In this document: positions 12,451 to 23,941 of the stretch, piece by piece
Layout: every line of letters starts with the position of its first letter
Numbering within the stretch: position 1 is the first letter of the stretch
Assembly (NCBI RefSeq): GCF_905475465.1
Contig: NC_062242.1
Span: 9,079,501 to 9,143,500, forward strand
Direction: 5' to 3'
DNA: 64,000 bases
Source: Pieris napi
Lineage: Eukaryota > Arthropoda > Insecta > Lepidoptera > Pieridae
The notes under the pieces: model-generated
The model's input: only the letters and a program-made list of their open reading frames with translations
Told to the model about the DNA's origin: nothing
Database searches by the model: none
Made by a program: the position numbers and the translations under genes

Positions 12451-12996
12451 GACCATGTCCTCCATGTACGGTTTAGGCACTCGCCTGGTACCGACCATGT
12501 CCTCCATGTACGGTTTAGGCACTCACCTGGTACCGACCATGTCCTCCATGTACGGTTTAGGCACTCGCCTGGTACCGACCATGTCCTCCATGTACGGTTT
12601 AGGCACTCGCCTGGTACCGACCATGTCCTCCATGTACGGTTTAGGCACTCACCTGGTACCGACCATGTCCTCCATGTACGGTTTAGGCACTCGCCTGGTA
12701 CCGACCATGTCCTCCATGTACGGTTTAGGCACTCGCCTGGTACCGACCATGTCCTCCATGTACGGTTTAGGCACTCGCCTGGTACCGACCATGTCCTCCA
12801 TGTACGGTTTAGGCACTCGCCTGGTACCGACCATGTCCTCCATGTACGGTTTAGGCACTCGCCTGGTACCGACCATGTCCTCCATGTACGGTTTAGGCAC
12901 TCGCCTGGTACCGACCATGTCCTCCATGTACGGTTTAGGCACTCGCCTGGTACCGACCATGTCCTCCATGTACGGTTTAGGCACTCACCTGGTACC
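12451..12996. repeat. Minisatellite: 13 tandem copies of a 42 bp unit
   Basis: Thirteen head-to-tail units begin GACCATGTCCTCCATG and end GGTACC, with no length variation. The only visible difference is one position, CGC versus CAC, which is CAC in units 2, 5 and 13. Because 42 is divisible by 3, the array is open on both strands (14-residue period MSSMYGLGTRLVPT on plus), giving frames of 224 and 111 codons. There is no signal peptide or splice context, and a tRNA-like SINE head follows directly, so I treat it as non-coding. Confidence 0.92.
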
Positions 12997-13115
12997 GCAC
13001 AACCCTCCCAAAGGCCGAGAACAAATTAAAACTTGCCCTCGAACCGGGAATCGAACCCGGTACCCCTCACCTAGCTGGACCTACACTGTTAAATGGTCAC
13101 TCTAAGGAATTTTAT
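12997..13115 (-). repeat. tRNA-like SINE head adjoining the minisatellite
   Basis: On the minus strand the sequence around 13040-13085 reads GGTCCAGCTAGGTGAGGGG, then a perfect B-box inside the stem-like CCGGGTTCGATTCCCGG. This is the 3' half of a tRNA-like structure. It probably heads a SINE whose body contains the 42 bp array. Confidence 0.6.
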
Positions 13116-16100
13116 TTCTATGGTATTTATTCTAATTAGAATCTCATGTCACAATATCATCTTGAGCGCTGTCTAATGTGTCAACTTCATTAAGAAAAAT
13201 CTGTTTGATACCTCTTGAATATTAGTTTGATAGATGCTATAATATGACCCTATTAAATGTAACATTAACTAGAATTTGAATATAAAGGAGCTCTGAACTT
13301 GTTGATAGTGGTAGGTTATTAAATTCTATATAGATACTGTTTTAATTAATAGCTTATATAGCTGTCAAAAGACTGCATTATAATATTATTGTACGCCAAC
13401 TGAATACCAGGGTAGTAACTTAATATCTTGACTGTTTTTTTCTGATTACTCGGGTGCCCTTGATATTGTTTAGTATTAATTTAATGACCAACCAATTAAA
13501 TATGAAATAAGTCACTGTGATATATTTATTTCTGATACTAAATCATATCACAGTATCAGTGAAAAATAAGAACATATGTATTTTTAAGATTTGAATCTAA
13601 ATTATACATATAACTTTGATTATCTAGCAAGCAAAAAAGCCTACATCATCAATTTAGACTAAGCCCAAATCTGATTGCCTTTCTAACGCCCCCAGCCACT
13701 TGAGTCAGTCCATAAAATGATTAACATTATCAACCTTAATTCAATAGAGATAAGAGCTATATTTTATTATTTATTGATCAGTTGATGATTGGCAATTAAG
13801 AATAAATTGCTATGATATTTTTTGAATGGGTTATACTTTGATGTCATAAAGGATAACATTCTAGTGATTAGATTTCTTTGCTGATTCATTTAATATCGGA
13901 ATCAATATTTTTATGGAGTTGAGGTATAATTATAATGACAAAATTCATACATGTTAAGGAAGAGTAAAGATTTTCTTAACATAAACATCTTAAGATGAAG
14001 AATATGATTAAATTTATTAGAAGATATATTAACTGATCAAGAATTGGTTAATAAATTAAGTTACACACTATGTGTAGTAATTATTTCATCCTACCTACCT
14101 TCAGCATTAAGAAAATTATTTAATAAAATAAACGCTATTATCTTTATATAAAATATATTTTAATTAATAATTAAATACATTTTGAATAGTACCATATGGC
14201 CTGTTTAAATTATCATAATATAAATTACATTTATCTAGCTCAGTTGGTTCACACATTAATGCAGACTTTAATAGTTCAATTAGGAGTAATGTTCTGAACA
14301 TCTGCAGAAAATAGGACATGTTGTGTACACATTGCAGTGTTTTGTTTATATGGTAAAAGTATATTTCAAATGTAAAATAATAATAAATGAAAATATCCTA
14401 TAGGCTTAACATTTTTACATATTTCGTTTTTAAATTCCTGATGTTTATGTAAGTGCTTACCATTATGTAACATACATACTGTTTAGATAAATTAAGCCTT
14501 ACCATACAGTTTTGATGTAAAATAATGTTTAAGATATAAGACATAAGAGAAGAGGAACCTGACAATCCCTATATCATTTTAAGGTATATAAATACATTTA
14601 ACATAATTAAATAACAATGTTCTATGCAAAATATATGTGTAATGATAGGAAATGAATTCATCAATTGAGGAAACCAATGAAAGTGAGAATTCAAATTGAA
14701 TATTAATGATTAATATCATGGCTAACTGCTTTTTATAGCATAATCATGTTAATGTTTATTTTTTCAATACTTTATACAACTCTTTAGGTGGTATTTGAAT
14801 AATTTCTATGTTGTTTATAAAAGAGTAAGAGGAATAATTTAACTGAAACATTTTAAGCAATGGCCATAATTATTTGTCTACATGACATGGTATTTTATTT
14901 TTAAAATATGTGTGGTCATTTGTAAGCATTATTACAAGATATGAATGATAGTTCGAATATGTGGGTATTTAAGTTATTAAGGCTTTGAGACAGCTCAATG
15001 GATAGTATACATGCAAACATTTGCATAGCATATTTATGGATTGTGTTGAAATTTTAGTTAGTTTTTGTTTAACAAGTTTCGTGTTAACATTAATGTAGAA
15101 GTTATAATATATATAATGTAAAAGTTTTAATGTATCGAGGTCAACTTCCGAAGAGTAAAAAACATTTCGCAATCACTATCAAAAAGAAAAAAACATCTTA
15201 CTCATTCAGCCGTTATGGTTAAATGAAGTTTTTACAACAGACGCAAATAATAAAATAAAAATTAACATAATCTTACCTTTACTTGACAATTACAGTGTAT
15301 CACTTTTGAAACATAAACTTAAATTCACTAAAGTATGCCGATTCACTGATTAAAAAACACTAATATCCATCTGTAATATAATGTTACAACATATAACTTG
15401 CACAAGATCTTTGTTTAGAAAAATATTATGTTCAATTTTAAATAACGTACGATTCAACTTATTTAACACAACGTAAACAAAACAAACACACTCAACTCAA
15501 ATGACCTAACGAACTGACTGAAGTTAGTAAATTAAAAAATTCAAATGACTTATTTCGGAAATCGGAATTAATGTTTGTCTTGTCATTTATGAAAACTGAC
15601 ATCTGACACAACCCGAACATCGTGACTGACGTTGACTCGTATTGTTGACATACTGTGCTGTTTAGTATCTGCTAGTAAACTTTTATATTTTTCAAATAAT
15701 TTAGTGAATTCAATATCTCTTTAAGAAGTTGTTATTGATTGTCGAATCTAAGGTACTTATAATTTTATTTACTACTTGTATTTCGAAATATTGATTTTCA
15801 CTAATTTAAACAGTATACCTACAAGATGGCGCTAAGCTATATTTTTTTATTAGTTAATATTATAAAGTAGAATATAAATTATTTTTGAAAGTCTACGAGA
15901 TTCTTAGTAAAAGTTTTAATTGTAATGTTTTTCTAAGGTAGTATTTGCATGATGGCGAAACTAATGGAGAATCCAATACTAGCTTTATGTTTGTATGTTT
16001 GAACTTATCAATTTCTAAACCGAGAAATTCATAAATATGTTTACAAGAAACGCTGATGATTTTAATTCATATACTTTTTTTTAATGATATAGGTATAGTC

Positions 16101-16142
16101 TCAATATAAAAGTATAAATTCTCATTGAATTTTTACATATAG
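13116..16142. other. AT-rich intergenic, no supported gene
   Basis: Very AT-rich. 14232-14292 has a weak tRNA-like look ('tagctcagttggttcacac' and 'gttcaattagg') but does not fold convincingly. On the minus strand 15290-15270 offers a good splice donor (AAAG|GTAAGATT) and could end a 5' untranslated exon, but no matching coding exon was found. Confidence 0.35.
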
Positions 16143-16444
16143 GAGTCATAGTTCACGCTGAATGTCGCGTCGATTCAAATTGTTACCCAATGATCGATGC
16201 AGATGCAGAGATACCGAGCCAAATCTCTGTACTGTGGACAAGGGACAAGGACTCAGGTCCACATTATACATACATATTTTTGTTAAAATGGTAATGAGAC
16301 TATAGCAACAGCAGAATATTTGATGCTTTGCAATTTTATTGTAATAACATTATTTCAATAGCATTATCATATTAATGGCTCGGTTGAAAGTATATAAAAA
16401 TGGAAATATTTTTGTGTATTGCCCAAACCAGACTTCACTTTAAA

Positions 16445-16596
16445 GGCCGATTTACATGTTTAGGAGAGTGCTTTAGGATAGTACTTTAGTTGAAACATGT
16501 AAACGCTACTTGCTTTTGTAAACGCTACGCTAAAGAACTTGCCTTTCAAGTTGTACTAAAGCACTCTCTTAAACACTAAGATAATGTAAATCGGCC
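16445..16596. mobile_element. MITE with GGCCGATTTACAT termini
   Basis: Ends are GGCCGATTTACATG and ATGTAAATCGGCC. Interior matches 40708-40889 ('gagagtgctttaggatagtactttagttgaaacatgtaaacgctacttgctt' is shared almost exactly). It can fold into one hairpin. The left terminal repeat is shortened here. Confidence 0.75.
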
Positions 16597-16623
16597 ATAA
16601 CAGAGAAGGTAGAGCAATAAAAA

Positions 16624-18002
16624 ATGAGTTTCATTCTTATATTGTTATTGCTTCCTGCGGTATTACCGTGAGTAATAAACCCGTTCGAATGTTACGGTAT
16701 CCTTGTTCTGTTTTATATTGTATCTGTTTTTAAAAAGAAAATCAGATTATATAACACAGTTTATCTCTTAACTTCTTCTAAAAACATCATATATATACAT
16801 ATTTAATTCGTATTACATAAGATATCGTCAACCATTTATTTAATCATGTTCATTTTGAATTTAGCTTAAGATTCAGTGAGGTCATAGTAAAACACATAGG
16901 GTGATGTTCCGAAACGGGACTCCCATATAACACATTGGATTTTGACATAAGGGAGTCATAAAGTGTCATTTCTGAATCTCTCTCTAATTGCTTGAAGTCC
17001 CAAACCTGTCAGCTTGATAGCTTGTCCAGACGCGCGTGAAATCGGATGAGCCTAGGTGTTTGTTTGGTTAGTTTTTTTATAAACAGATAGGACAATTTAA
17101 GTTGCGTTTTTTAAAAATAATGTACACTGGAAACTTTTTATAACGTCATTCGTTAAAACGAAACATTCTCAGAAGAATGAGATAAATTTATTTGGTTTAA
17201 CCCGATACCCAAACATTAATTCTTGCCTCCTTATAACGAACCATCTCTATAACGAATAAAAATGCTCGGTCCCTTGAAATTCGTTATAAAGAGTTTACCC
17301 TGTACTTACCAATTTTTTTTAGAAATGCCAATATCAATAGAGACTATGACTTGTATCACGACGAAAATGTTTTAGAAGTGAGTAAACTTGTGGAATGCTT
17401 TCCTTGTCCAAATAATTTGCAGTTCACGTTGTTCTCCAGTGGTCCATCACAGTCACAAGAACAAAGCAAGGATATTCAATGGAATGAAAATAATATTCCG
17501 GTATGCTCATTAAGACTCATTTAATAAACTCTAGACTACAACTAAAAACTAAGATAAAATTGGTAAAAAGAAAAAAAATCTACTGCAATCAAATACCTAC
17601 ATAAAGAAACTAGCTGACCCGGCAAACGTTGTTTTGCAATGTATATTATTTCTAGAAAACATTTTTTTAGCTCAATATAAATAACTATCTTCTATTATAA
17701 AAATAGGGGTTGATCGTAGAGGGGTGAAAATTAGAGATTGTATGTATTTCCAAAATAAAAAATAAATTTTTGGGGTGGACACCCCTTATAGTTATAACTT
17801 AGGGGTTTGAAAGATAGATAGTAGCCGATTCTCAGACTTACTGAATATATAAAAAAAAAATCATAAGAATCGGTTGAGCCGTTTCGGAGGAGTATAGGAA
17901 CGAACATTGTGACACGAGAATTTTATATTTGAGTTTCTATTTTTTCCACAGACTGACAAACGACTGGACGAAATGATGAAAGTAATGAATAGAATTGGAT
18001 AA
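16624..18002 (+). CDS. Small secreted protein of unknown function, 90 residues, three exons
   Basis: Exons 16624-16667, 17323-17500 and 17952-18002 join in frame (phases 2 then 0) through clean GTGAGT, TTTTTTTTAG, GTATGC and TTCCACAG sites, giving 273 bases including stop. The N-terminus MSFILILLLLPAVLP is a strong signal peptide that ends at the first intron. The mature part is about 75 residues, acidic and Ser/Gln-rich. It has one close cysteine pair (ECFPCP) and an amphipathic C-terminal segment LDEMMKVMNRIG. I do not recognise the family. A secreted peptide, small binding protein or propeptide are all possible, although no dibasic-GKR amidation site is visible. Each exon is too short to be found as an ORF, so the model rests on splice sites, the signal peptide and frame continuity. 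A possible poly(A) signal lies 206 bases past the stop. Confidence 0.6.
17230..17303. repeat. Partial pogo/mariner-like terminal repeat
   Basis: 'ttataacgaaccatctctataacgaataaaaatgctcggtccctt' followed by 'cgttataaagagtttaccctgta' resembles the right end of the elements at 26160-26344 and 46805-47540. It lies in intron 1 of the small secreted gene. The left end is not visible. Confidence 0.3.
17610..17928 (+). repeat. Dispersed repeat CTAGCTGACCCGGCAAACG...ACACGAGAATTTTATAT
   Basis: Full-length copy within intron 2 of the small secreted gene, ending about 24 bases before exon 3. Other copies: 23156-23519 (plus), 25788-26137 (minus), 60018-60466 (minus), and a 3' fragment at 53998-54120. All share 'agtagccgattctcagacttactga' and 'atcggtcgagccgtttcgga'. 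No coding capacity; the class (LINE or Helitron-like) is not determined. Confidence 0.65.
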
Positions 18003-18207
18003 ATCTCTAAAAAGACATGGGTTTCAAAATACTTACGTCGGCCAAAAAGGAAATTATGACTTGGAATAGGGGAAATTGTTATTGGATTTAAACACGTTTA
18101 ATAAGGTTTATAAGATATACAATTTAAAGTGCCAAATAATATTTATTATTACCCATTACATAAGTACATTGATTTGTTAAAGTTAAGTATAGGTTATTTT
18201 TAAAAAC

Positions 18208-18213
18208 AATAAA
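18208..18213 (+). promoter_or_regulatory. Candidate poly(A) signal of the small secreted protein gene
   Basis: AATAAA 206 bases after the stop codon, followed by AT-rich sequence. It is the first canonical signal downstream that I noticed. Confidence 0.4.
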
Positions 18214-19097
18214 TCTTAATATATTGAAGTAAATAATATTTTAATACTGATAGTATTAGTATGCACATTAAAAAGCCGATATGCTTCTATAATAATAAAA
18301 TACTTATTCGAAAAATCTCTGTTTTACTACCGCAAGATATTTATACAAGTGCTTTATTTGTAAGCGTTAAATACTTTGTCAATCTTCAATGGAGGTACTC
18401 GACTCGTAGCAGAAGAGGTTTCAACCTGAAGGGAGTATCCTCGATCAGAGGTTCCACAGACTGGACGACTGGGGGTAGGTATAACGTTATCGTGCCTTTT
18501 TGTAGTTGAAAAGTTCTAGAAAGTTTACTTTACATCTACTAACTTATGAGTTGGGAACTACAATAATAATTCAAAGTTAAGTATTTCAGTTAAGCAGTTG
18601 CTTTTACAGAAATTTGTGGTATGAGAATTTACTAGTTCATTATTTTAATTACTATGTATTAAGTTAATTCTATGCCGTGACTATAAGCCGTGTTTATTTA
18701 TTGTGATTTTACTGTTAGCTGGTAGACCCAGAGCTCACTATATTCTTTCTAATATTGCTATAACATACTAAGTGAAATAACTCATTTAAGCATATTGAAT
18801 TGGTATTTTAATATTGGATATAATACTTAAATTAACAAACTTATCATTTTAACACGCCGTTGTCTTGCTTCGCCCGTAAAATTATGTCTCTTAGTGGTTT
18901 TTAGTAGGCCTGGAAACAAATTAAAAAAATATGTATGTCCCGAAACGTAAACAATGTATTTTTTATTTAAATTAGACTTTAAAGAATAAAAATCTGAGGT
19001 CTAGTTAAGATTAGGTTATTAAGTAGGATTAAACAAAAAAATTGGCGTGTTACAAAAATCCTTATAAAATAAAGTATATCATTACGGACATAGGTTA
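18214..19097. other. Intergenic between convergent genes, nothing recognised
   Basis: It separates the plus-strand small secreted gene from the end of the minus-strand YGPP gene. The 82-codon frame at 18261-18509 has no supporting features. Confidence 0.4.
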
Positions 19098-21920
19098 TTA
19101 TGTTACTAACTTGAATTTTGGAGAAAAACGCCTCCTCCTTGTTTCATTCGTAGATTCAAAAGATTCAGCTTCTGAGATGAGTTCCTGAAAAAAATAAAAG
19201 CCATTCATATCGTAGTCCGTAACCTGTAGTCTATATAATAAACTTTGTTCATTATAAAATCCCCTTATAGATACGACAACTATAAAAGCTCTAACAAAAA
19301 GATTTGAAAATCTTTAATGAAATTTCTACCATAATATCCAATTTTATCGAAATTCGCCTAACGCCTCATTCGCAATTCGCCTAACCTCTTTAGGTCTTGG
19401 CCTCAGATTTCTGAGTCTGTTTCATGATCATTTTTAAATCTAATAGGCAAGTAGGTGATCAGCCTCAAGTGCCTGACACACGCCGTCGACTTTTTTTTTG
19501 GGTCTAAGACATGTCGATTTCCTCACGATGTTTTCCTTTACTAGGCCAACACTGCCTAACGGCTATCCTACATCAAAATAATCAATATCTACGATTTAAT
19601 ATCAGTACCTCTGATGTTACTCTAGCTAGCTCGTCCTCCTTGGGAGGTCCGTATTCCTTAAATCCAGGTGGTCCGTACTCTAGAAATCCTTCAGGGGCTT
19701 GCTCCAAAGACCTTTAATAATAAAGCAATGTTAATTATGTTAAGGAAACACTAAAAAATAATATTATTTCACTTACCCAGAGAATTCAGGATAAGTCGAC
19801 TCCTGATTTTGGGTTTCAGTTTTTTCAACCTAAAATTGCGAAAAATTAAAAAAAATAAACATATTATACCAGTATCTATAAGTAAATTTCTTTGAAATTC
19901 TGTAGACTTCATACTAATAAGTAATCAATTACCTGTGTTATATCGTTGTTCACATTCGTCAATACCTCTGGAATGTTTTGAACAACCTGTTCAAGTGTCT
20001 TTTGTTCATTTTCTTCGGTTTTTTGTTCCGTTTGTCCAATATCTTCAACGTTTTGGGTATTTTCACTAAAGTTTTGAATATTTTCTTCGACTTCCTGTTT
20101 TTCTTCAACGTTTTGTTCACTTTGCTCTACACCACTTTCTTCAATTTTTTCGATATTTTCAACAATGTTTTCTGAAACTTTTTCTATGGATTCTTCAAAA
20201 TTTTGTACAATTTGTTGGACAGTTTGTTCTAATTCTACTTTAACGGCAGTCAAGCTGTTGAGAGCCTCAGTAGGCTCTACCAAATTATCTTTGGTCTCAT
20301 TTGTAGTAGAATCATCGGTGTTTGCAACATCTGCTTCAACTGAATTTTGAACATCTGACGTAGTTGTTACTTCAACAGGTAATGGAGTCTCACTTACAGT
20401 AACATCCTCATGTTCAACAGAACTAGTTACCACAGCAGATTCTGAGTTGTCTTGAATAATTTGTATGGGAACTTCAGCTTGTCCCGTTGTGGTTTCAACA
20501 ACCTGAGGTTCTGTGACAGATTCTTCTTGTGCTAGAATATTAAAAATAATTATTTTTATCAAAATTACAGGCAAAATAGTCTTATGAGTAAAAGGGAATA
20601 TATAATTACCTTTAATGGTGGACGCTTCAGCAACATCATTTGATTTTTCGTCAGAAACTTGGTCTGTAACTTCCTGAGGCAATTCTGTTGCAATCAAATC
20701 TTGAGGTTCTTGGAATTTCGGGGGTTCAAACTCACGTGAAGCATCACTTCCGGAATCTTCCGAGCCATTTAGGGTTTCCTGTTGCAATTTTTCTGCTGAT
20801 GTCTGTAAATAATATTAAATATGACAATAGAATCAGTACAATAGTTACAATAAGACAAGAAATACACGAATCACATTCATACATAGTGATATTCAGAAAA
20901 TTTGCATTGTCTAAAGTTGTACTTACAAATGTAAGGTCTATGTTTTCATTTGGTAAGTCCTGCTTGATGACTTCCTGGGATACCTTGGGAGGGCCGTATT
21001 CACGAAGAGAATCAGACCCAGAGGCTTCCGAACCATGTAGAATTAGATCTTTGAGTGGGTCTGTTGAAGCCTGTAATGTAATTTGTATGACGCGACTATT
21101 TATATGCTTCAATAATTTAAGACGTTCTACGGCCTGAAACCATTTCCTTATGTTATTTTCTGACTAATACACATTTGTTTCTATATAATAAAAAAATACT
21201 CAGTTCCTAATGATGGAAAAAGAAAGTAGGTACTTCTACGAACTGGTATAGACAGTATAAACAATGCCATAATTTTTATAACCCTTCATTAACAATCAGC
21301 TTTACGACCAAACTAAATTTAATATAGGGTATAAGTACTCATATGAGTTTATCTTAAGATACTATATCCAATTATACTAATTACCTGTTTAGTGGGGAGA
21401 TAGAAAGCGGGACCGTCTGGTCGCCAGCCACTGGGAAGGTACGGACCAGATCCACGAGCAGAGACTGATCCAAGGGCCAAACATAGCAGAGCAAGAACCT
21501 GTAAATGGGGTAAATTTACTACACATCGGTTTTAATAATGCTCCGATACATCAGTAAATCATAATTAATATTATTGTATAATAACTGAATATTTATCAGT
21601 CAATCATAATAATCAAATATACAGTATTTACAATTTTCTTTACCTACATAGTAATAATAACGTATTAATTATAATTAATTACATTTCAGAATGTACAAAA
21701 ATATTTTTAAAAGTAGTTTATATTATTGATGTTTTCACCAACTTTTCAAGCGTTGCACGTGACGAAAGAAAGAAATGAATCAGTGCTTTGGTAGTTTTAA
21801 ATATTATTTGCTTGCTAGCTTGAAGATTTTAAAAAAATAACTAAAAATATATTACAAAGGAGGTTTTCTCAATTTAACTACGCTTCAACAGATAAAAATA
21901 TTTAAAAATAATACCTTCAT
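19098..21920 (-). CDS. Secreted acidic YGPP-motif protein, 432 residues, eight exons (DUF4794-like N-terminus)
   Basis: Exons, read on minus: 21920-21915 (ATG AAG), 21498-21385, 21070-20927, 20802-20610, 20531-19933, 19829-19777, 19711-19609, 19184-19098; total 1299 bases, in frame. The start MKVLALLCLALGSVSA is a signal peptide. It is followed by GPYLPSGWRPDGPAFYLP, a motif I associate with insect DUF4794 secreted proteins. Exons 3 and 4 are a duplicated unit of about 30 residues (HGSEASGSDSLREYGPP versus NGSEDSGSDASREFEPP). Exon 5 is 200 residues, Glu/Gln/Val/Asn-rich with heptad-like repeats, probably coiled coil. Exon 7 has two YGPP motifs, and the last exon contains RRRR, a possible furin site. 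Likely an extracellular-matrix or cuticle/eggshell protein; this is inference. An alternative acceptor at 21133 would add 21 in-frame codons before exon 3. A SINE fragment lies in the last intron. Confidence 0.72.
19385..19545 (-). repeat. Truncated tRNA-SINE family 1
   Basis: It shares 'ggcctcagatttctgagtctgtttcatgatca', 'ggcaagtaggtgatcagcct' and 'cctcacgatgttttccttta' with the full copies but lacks the tRNA-like head. It is inserted in the last intron of the YGPP gene. Confidence 0.65.
21615..21665 (-). repeat. Short LINE 3' tail relic
   Basis: 'cagtatttacaattttctttacctacatagtaataataa' matches 2395-2455 and the reverse of 55600-55690. It lies in the first intron of the YGPP gene. Confidence 0.35.
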
Positions 21921-21984
21921 TTTTCCAAGCCGTTTGAGATCCTTTGGCGTGTGTTGAATAATGATATCACCAAAAAATTTTCCG

Positions 21985-21992
21985 TATATATA
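21985..21992 (-). promoter_or_regulatory. TATA box of the YGPP gene
   Basis: On minus, CTATATATACGG lies about 65 bases upstream of the ATG. This predicts transcription start near 21955-21960 and a 5' leader of 35-40 bases, usual for lepidopteran cuticle-type genes. Confidence 0.55.
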
Positions 21993-22675
21993 GTACACTT
22001 GATCGATATATAATTAAAAACAAACACACAGAACATAACAAATATTTGACAGAACTAATTATCTAGATTGCGAATTATAAAAACGATTCAAGGTTTTCGT
22101 GTATGTAGAAGTACTAGTAGTTTAAAAAAAATATTTTTATATTTTTATACCATGTGGTTAAGACAAAAGACTTTGTCAAACAATAAAATATTTTGTGCTA
22201 CAAACTGCAGGTTTTCAATTGTATATAATGTCTTATTATGTAATATTCTCGTCATGGGAAAATACAAAAATCAATAGTTGTGTTTATATATGGGTATTTT
22301 TGACAGACTGATGGAATTAATTAAAAACCAATGAGATTTTTCCCAAGGCATAACTTATAAATTCTTACATGAAGTTCTATGAATCTAGTCTCAACCTTTT
22401 AATAGTAAATAAATTTAATTAAGAAATATTTAAATACACTAGCTATTTCTATATATTTGATTCTTCATTGAATGACTTTTGATAATGTTAGACTTTCTAA
22501 TAAGATTACAAAGATATTTAATGTCAATTTTCGAGATCATCCGACGCTTTGTACAAAAAGTATTTTAAAATTGTAATAATTAAATTTAGCTGATTAATTA
22601 TGTTTTACTTTTATATCGAAGCATAAATAGAACTTATACTGTTAAAATCGATGTCGAGTAAAGTTACGTTTACAG

Positions 22676-22790
22676 GTACTTGCTCTGCTATATTTTGCCG
22701 CTATGTTCAGTCTCGGCTCGGGGGTCTTGTCCGTACCTTCCCAATGACTGGGGATCAGACGGTCCCGCATTCTATCTTCTCTCTAAACAG
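22676..22790 (+). pseudogene. Broken opposite-strand copy of the YGPP gene signal-peptide exon
   Basis: Flanked by an acceptor (TTTACAG) and a donor-like GTTATTAG, this 115 bp block aligns along its whole length with exon 2 of the minus-strand gene (21385-21498, 114 bp). After an extra base near its position 30, the second half reads in a shifted frame through PYLPNDWGSDGPAFYL, the counterpart of PYLPSGWRPDGPAFYL. In the unshifted frame a TGA stops it. No ATG-AAG exon or downstream exons were found, so it is a relic of a divergently duplicated paralogue. Confidence 0.7.
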
Positions 22791-23155
22791 GTTATTAGTA
22801 TACGAGTATTTGGATAATAATATCAGAAGATATAAATCTTCATGAATTATAAACACATATTATGAGTATACATTTATATTGAACTTAGTTTTTTCGGGCT
22901 AAGATATAATACGCTCATTACCATGTACTATTAGCCCCCAGCCATTGTATCTCTTATATTCTAGTAAGATACTCTTTTTATTAATCAAACATTGAGGTCA
23001 TGCGTTCAAATACAAGTTGCACAAATGAATCTCGCTCAGAGCACAGATCACATAGGTATATAACTATATAAGTACCTACATTGTTCAAACAAACAGATGT
23101 ATGAGACTTGATATACAATTATTAAAATCTTGTGCTGGATTTTTATATTATTACT

Positions 23156-23519
23156 TGCTGACCTGGCAAACGTTGTTGTGCCATGTAGGTACATTATTTC
23201 TAGGAAACATTTTTTTAGTTCAATAAAAATAACTACAATAATAAAAAATAGGGGTTACGTAGAGACGTAAAATTTGGGGGTTGTATATATTTTGTATGCT
23301 GTATCATAAAACAATAAAAACAAAAAAAATTGTCTAAAAAATAAAAATATTTTTTTTGGGGTGGATATCCCTTATCACTTAGGGGTTTGAAAGATAGATA
23401 GTAGCCGATTCTCAGACTTACTGAACTTACTTAGGTGTATGCATAAAAAATTTCATAAGAATCGGTCGAGCCGTTTCGGAGTACGGGAACAAACATTGTG
23501 ACACGAGAATTTTATATAG
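23156..23519 (+). repeat. Dispersed repeat, GCTGACCTGGCAAACG family
   Basis: Second near-complete copy of the element described at 17610-17928, ending in 'gtgacacgagaattttatata'. Confidence 0.65.
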
Positions 23520-23941
23520 TAGATATAAGTAAATTTAAAAAAAAAAAACAGATGTGTGAGACTTGACGTACAATCTTGTGTTGGATAAATGTACTATTAT
23601 ATGTATACGGGAAACTTAAAACGACAATTACGAAAATTAGAATAGCGTTAAGCACATTCCCTTTTTACATATTTAATTTGTATAAGTGAGTTTGCTCACG
23701 ACCCAATTAATTGCCATCGATTAAGTACACAAATGCTTTACGTAATTTTGATGAAATCATAGTTTTGCTATTTGATTATATAAATAGCTTTTTATACCCG
23801 TGGTGTTCGTGAGATATACACGTGTGTATTTTTAAAGGTATTGTATATATCGGTTCAGAATAATCAGAATAATTAACCTTTTAGCTTAATTATTACTTTA
23901 CTAATTAATATAGGACAATAATTAGTATAACACTGCGAAAT

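Noticed and set aside
12431..13105. 224-codon (plus) and 111-codon (minus) open frames
   Set aside because: They are a by-product of a 42 bp tandem repeat whose unit lacks stops on either strand. There is no signal peptide, splice context or non-repeat domain, and a tRNA-like SINE head follows.
14232..14292. Degenerate tRNA-like sequence
   Set aside because: 'tagctcagttggttcac' resembles an A-box, but the B-box and stems are poor and no CCA-side stem is seen.
19978..21137. Plus-strand frames of 61-149 codons and the minus-strand frame 20744-21112
   Set aside because: They lie opposite, or run through introns of, the YGPP gene. Their sequence is explained by its exons and splice sites.
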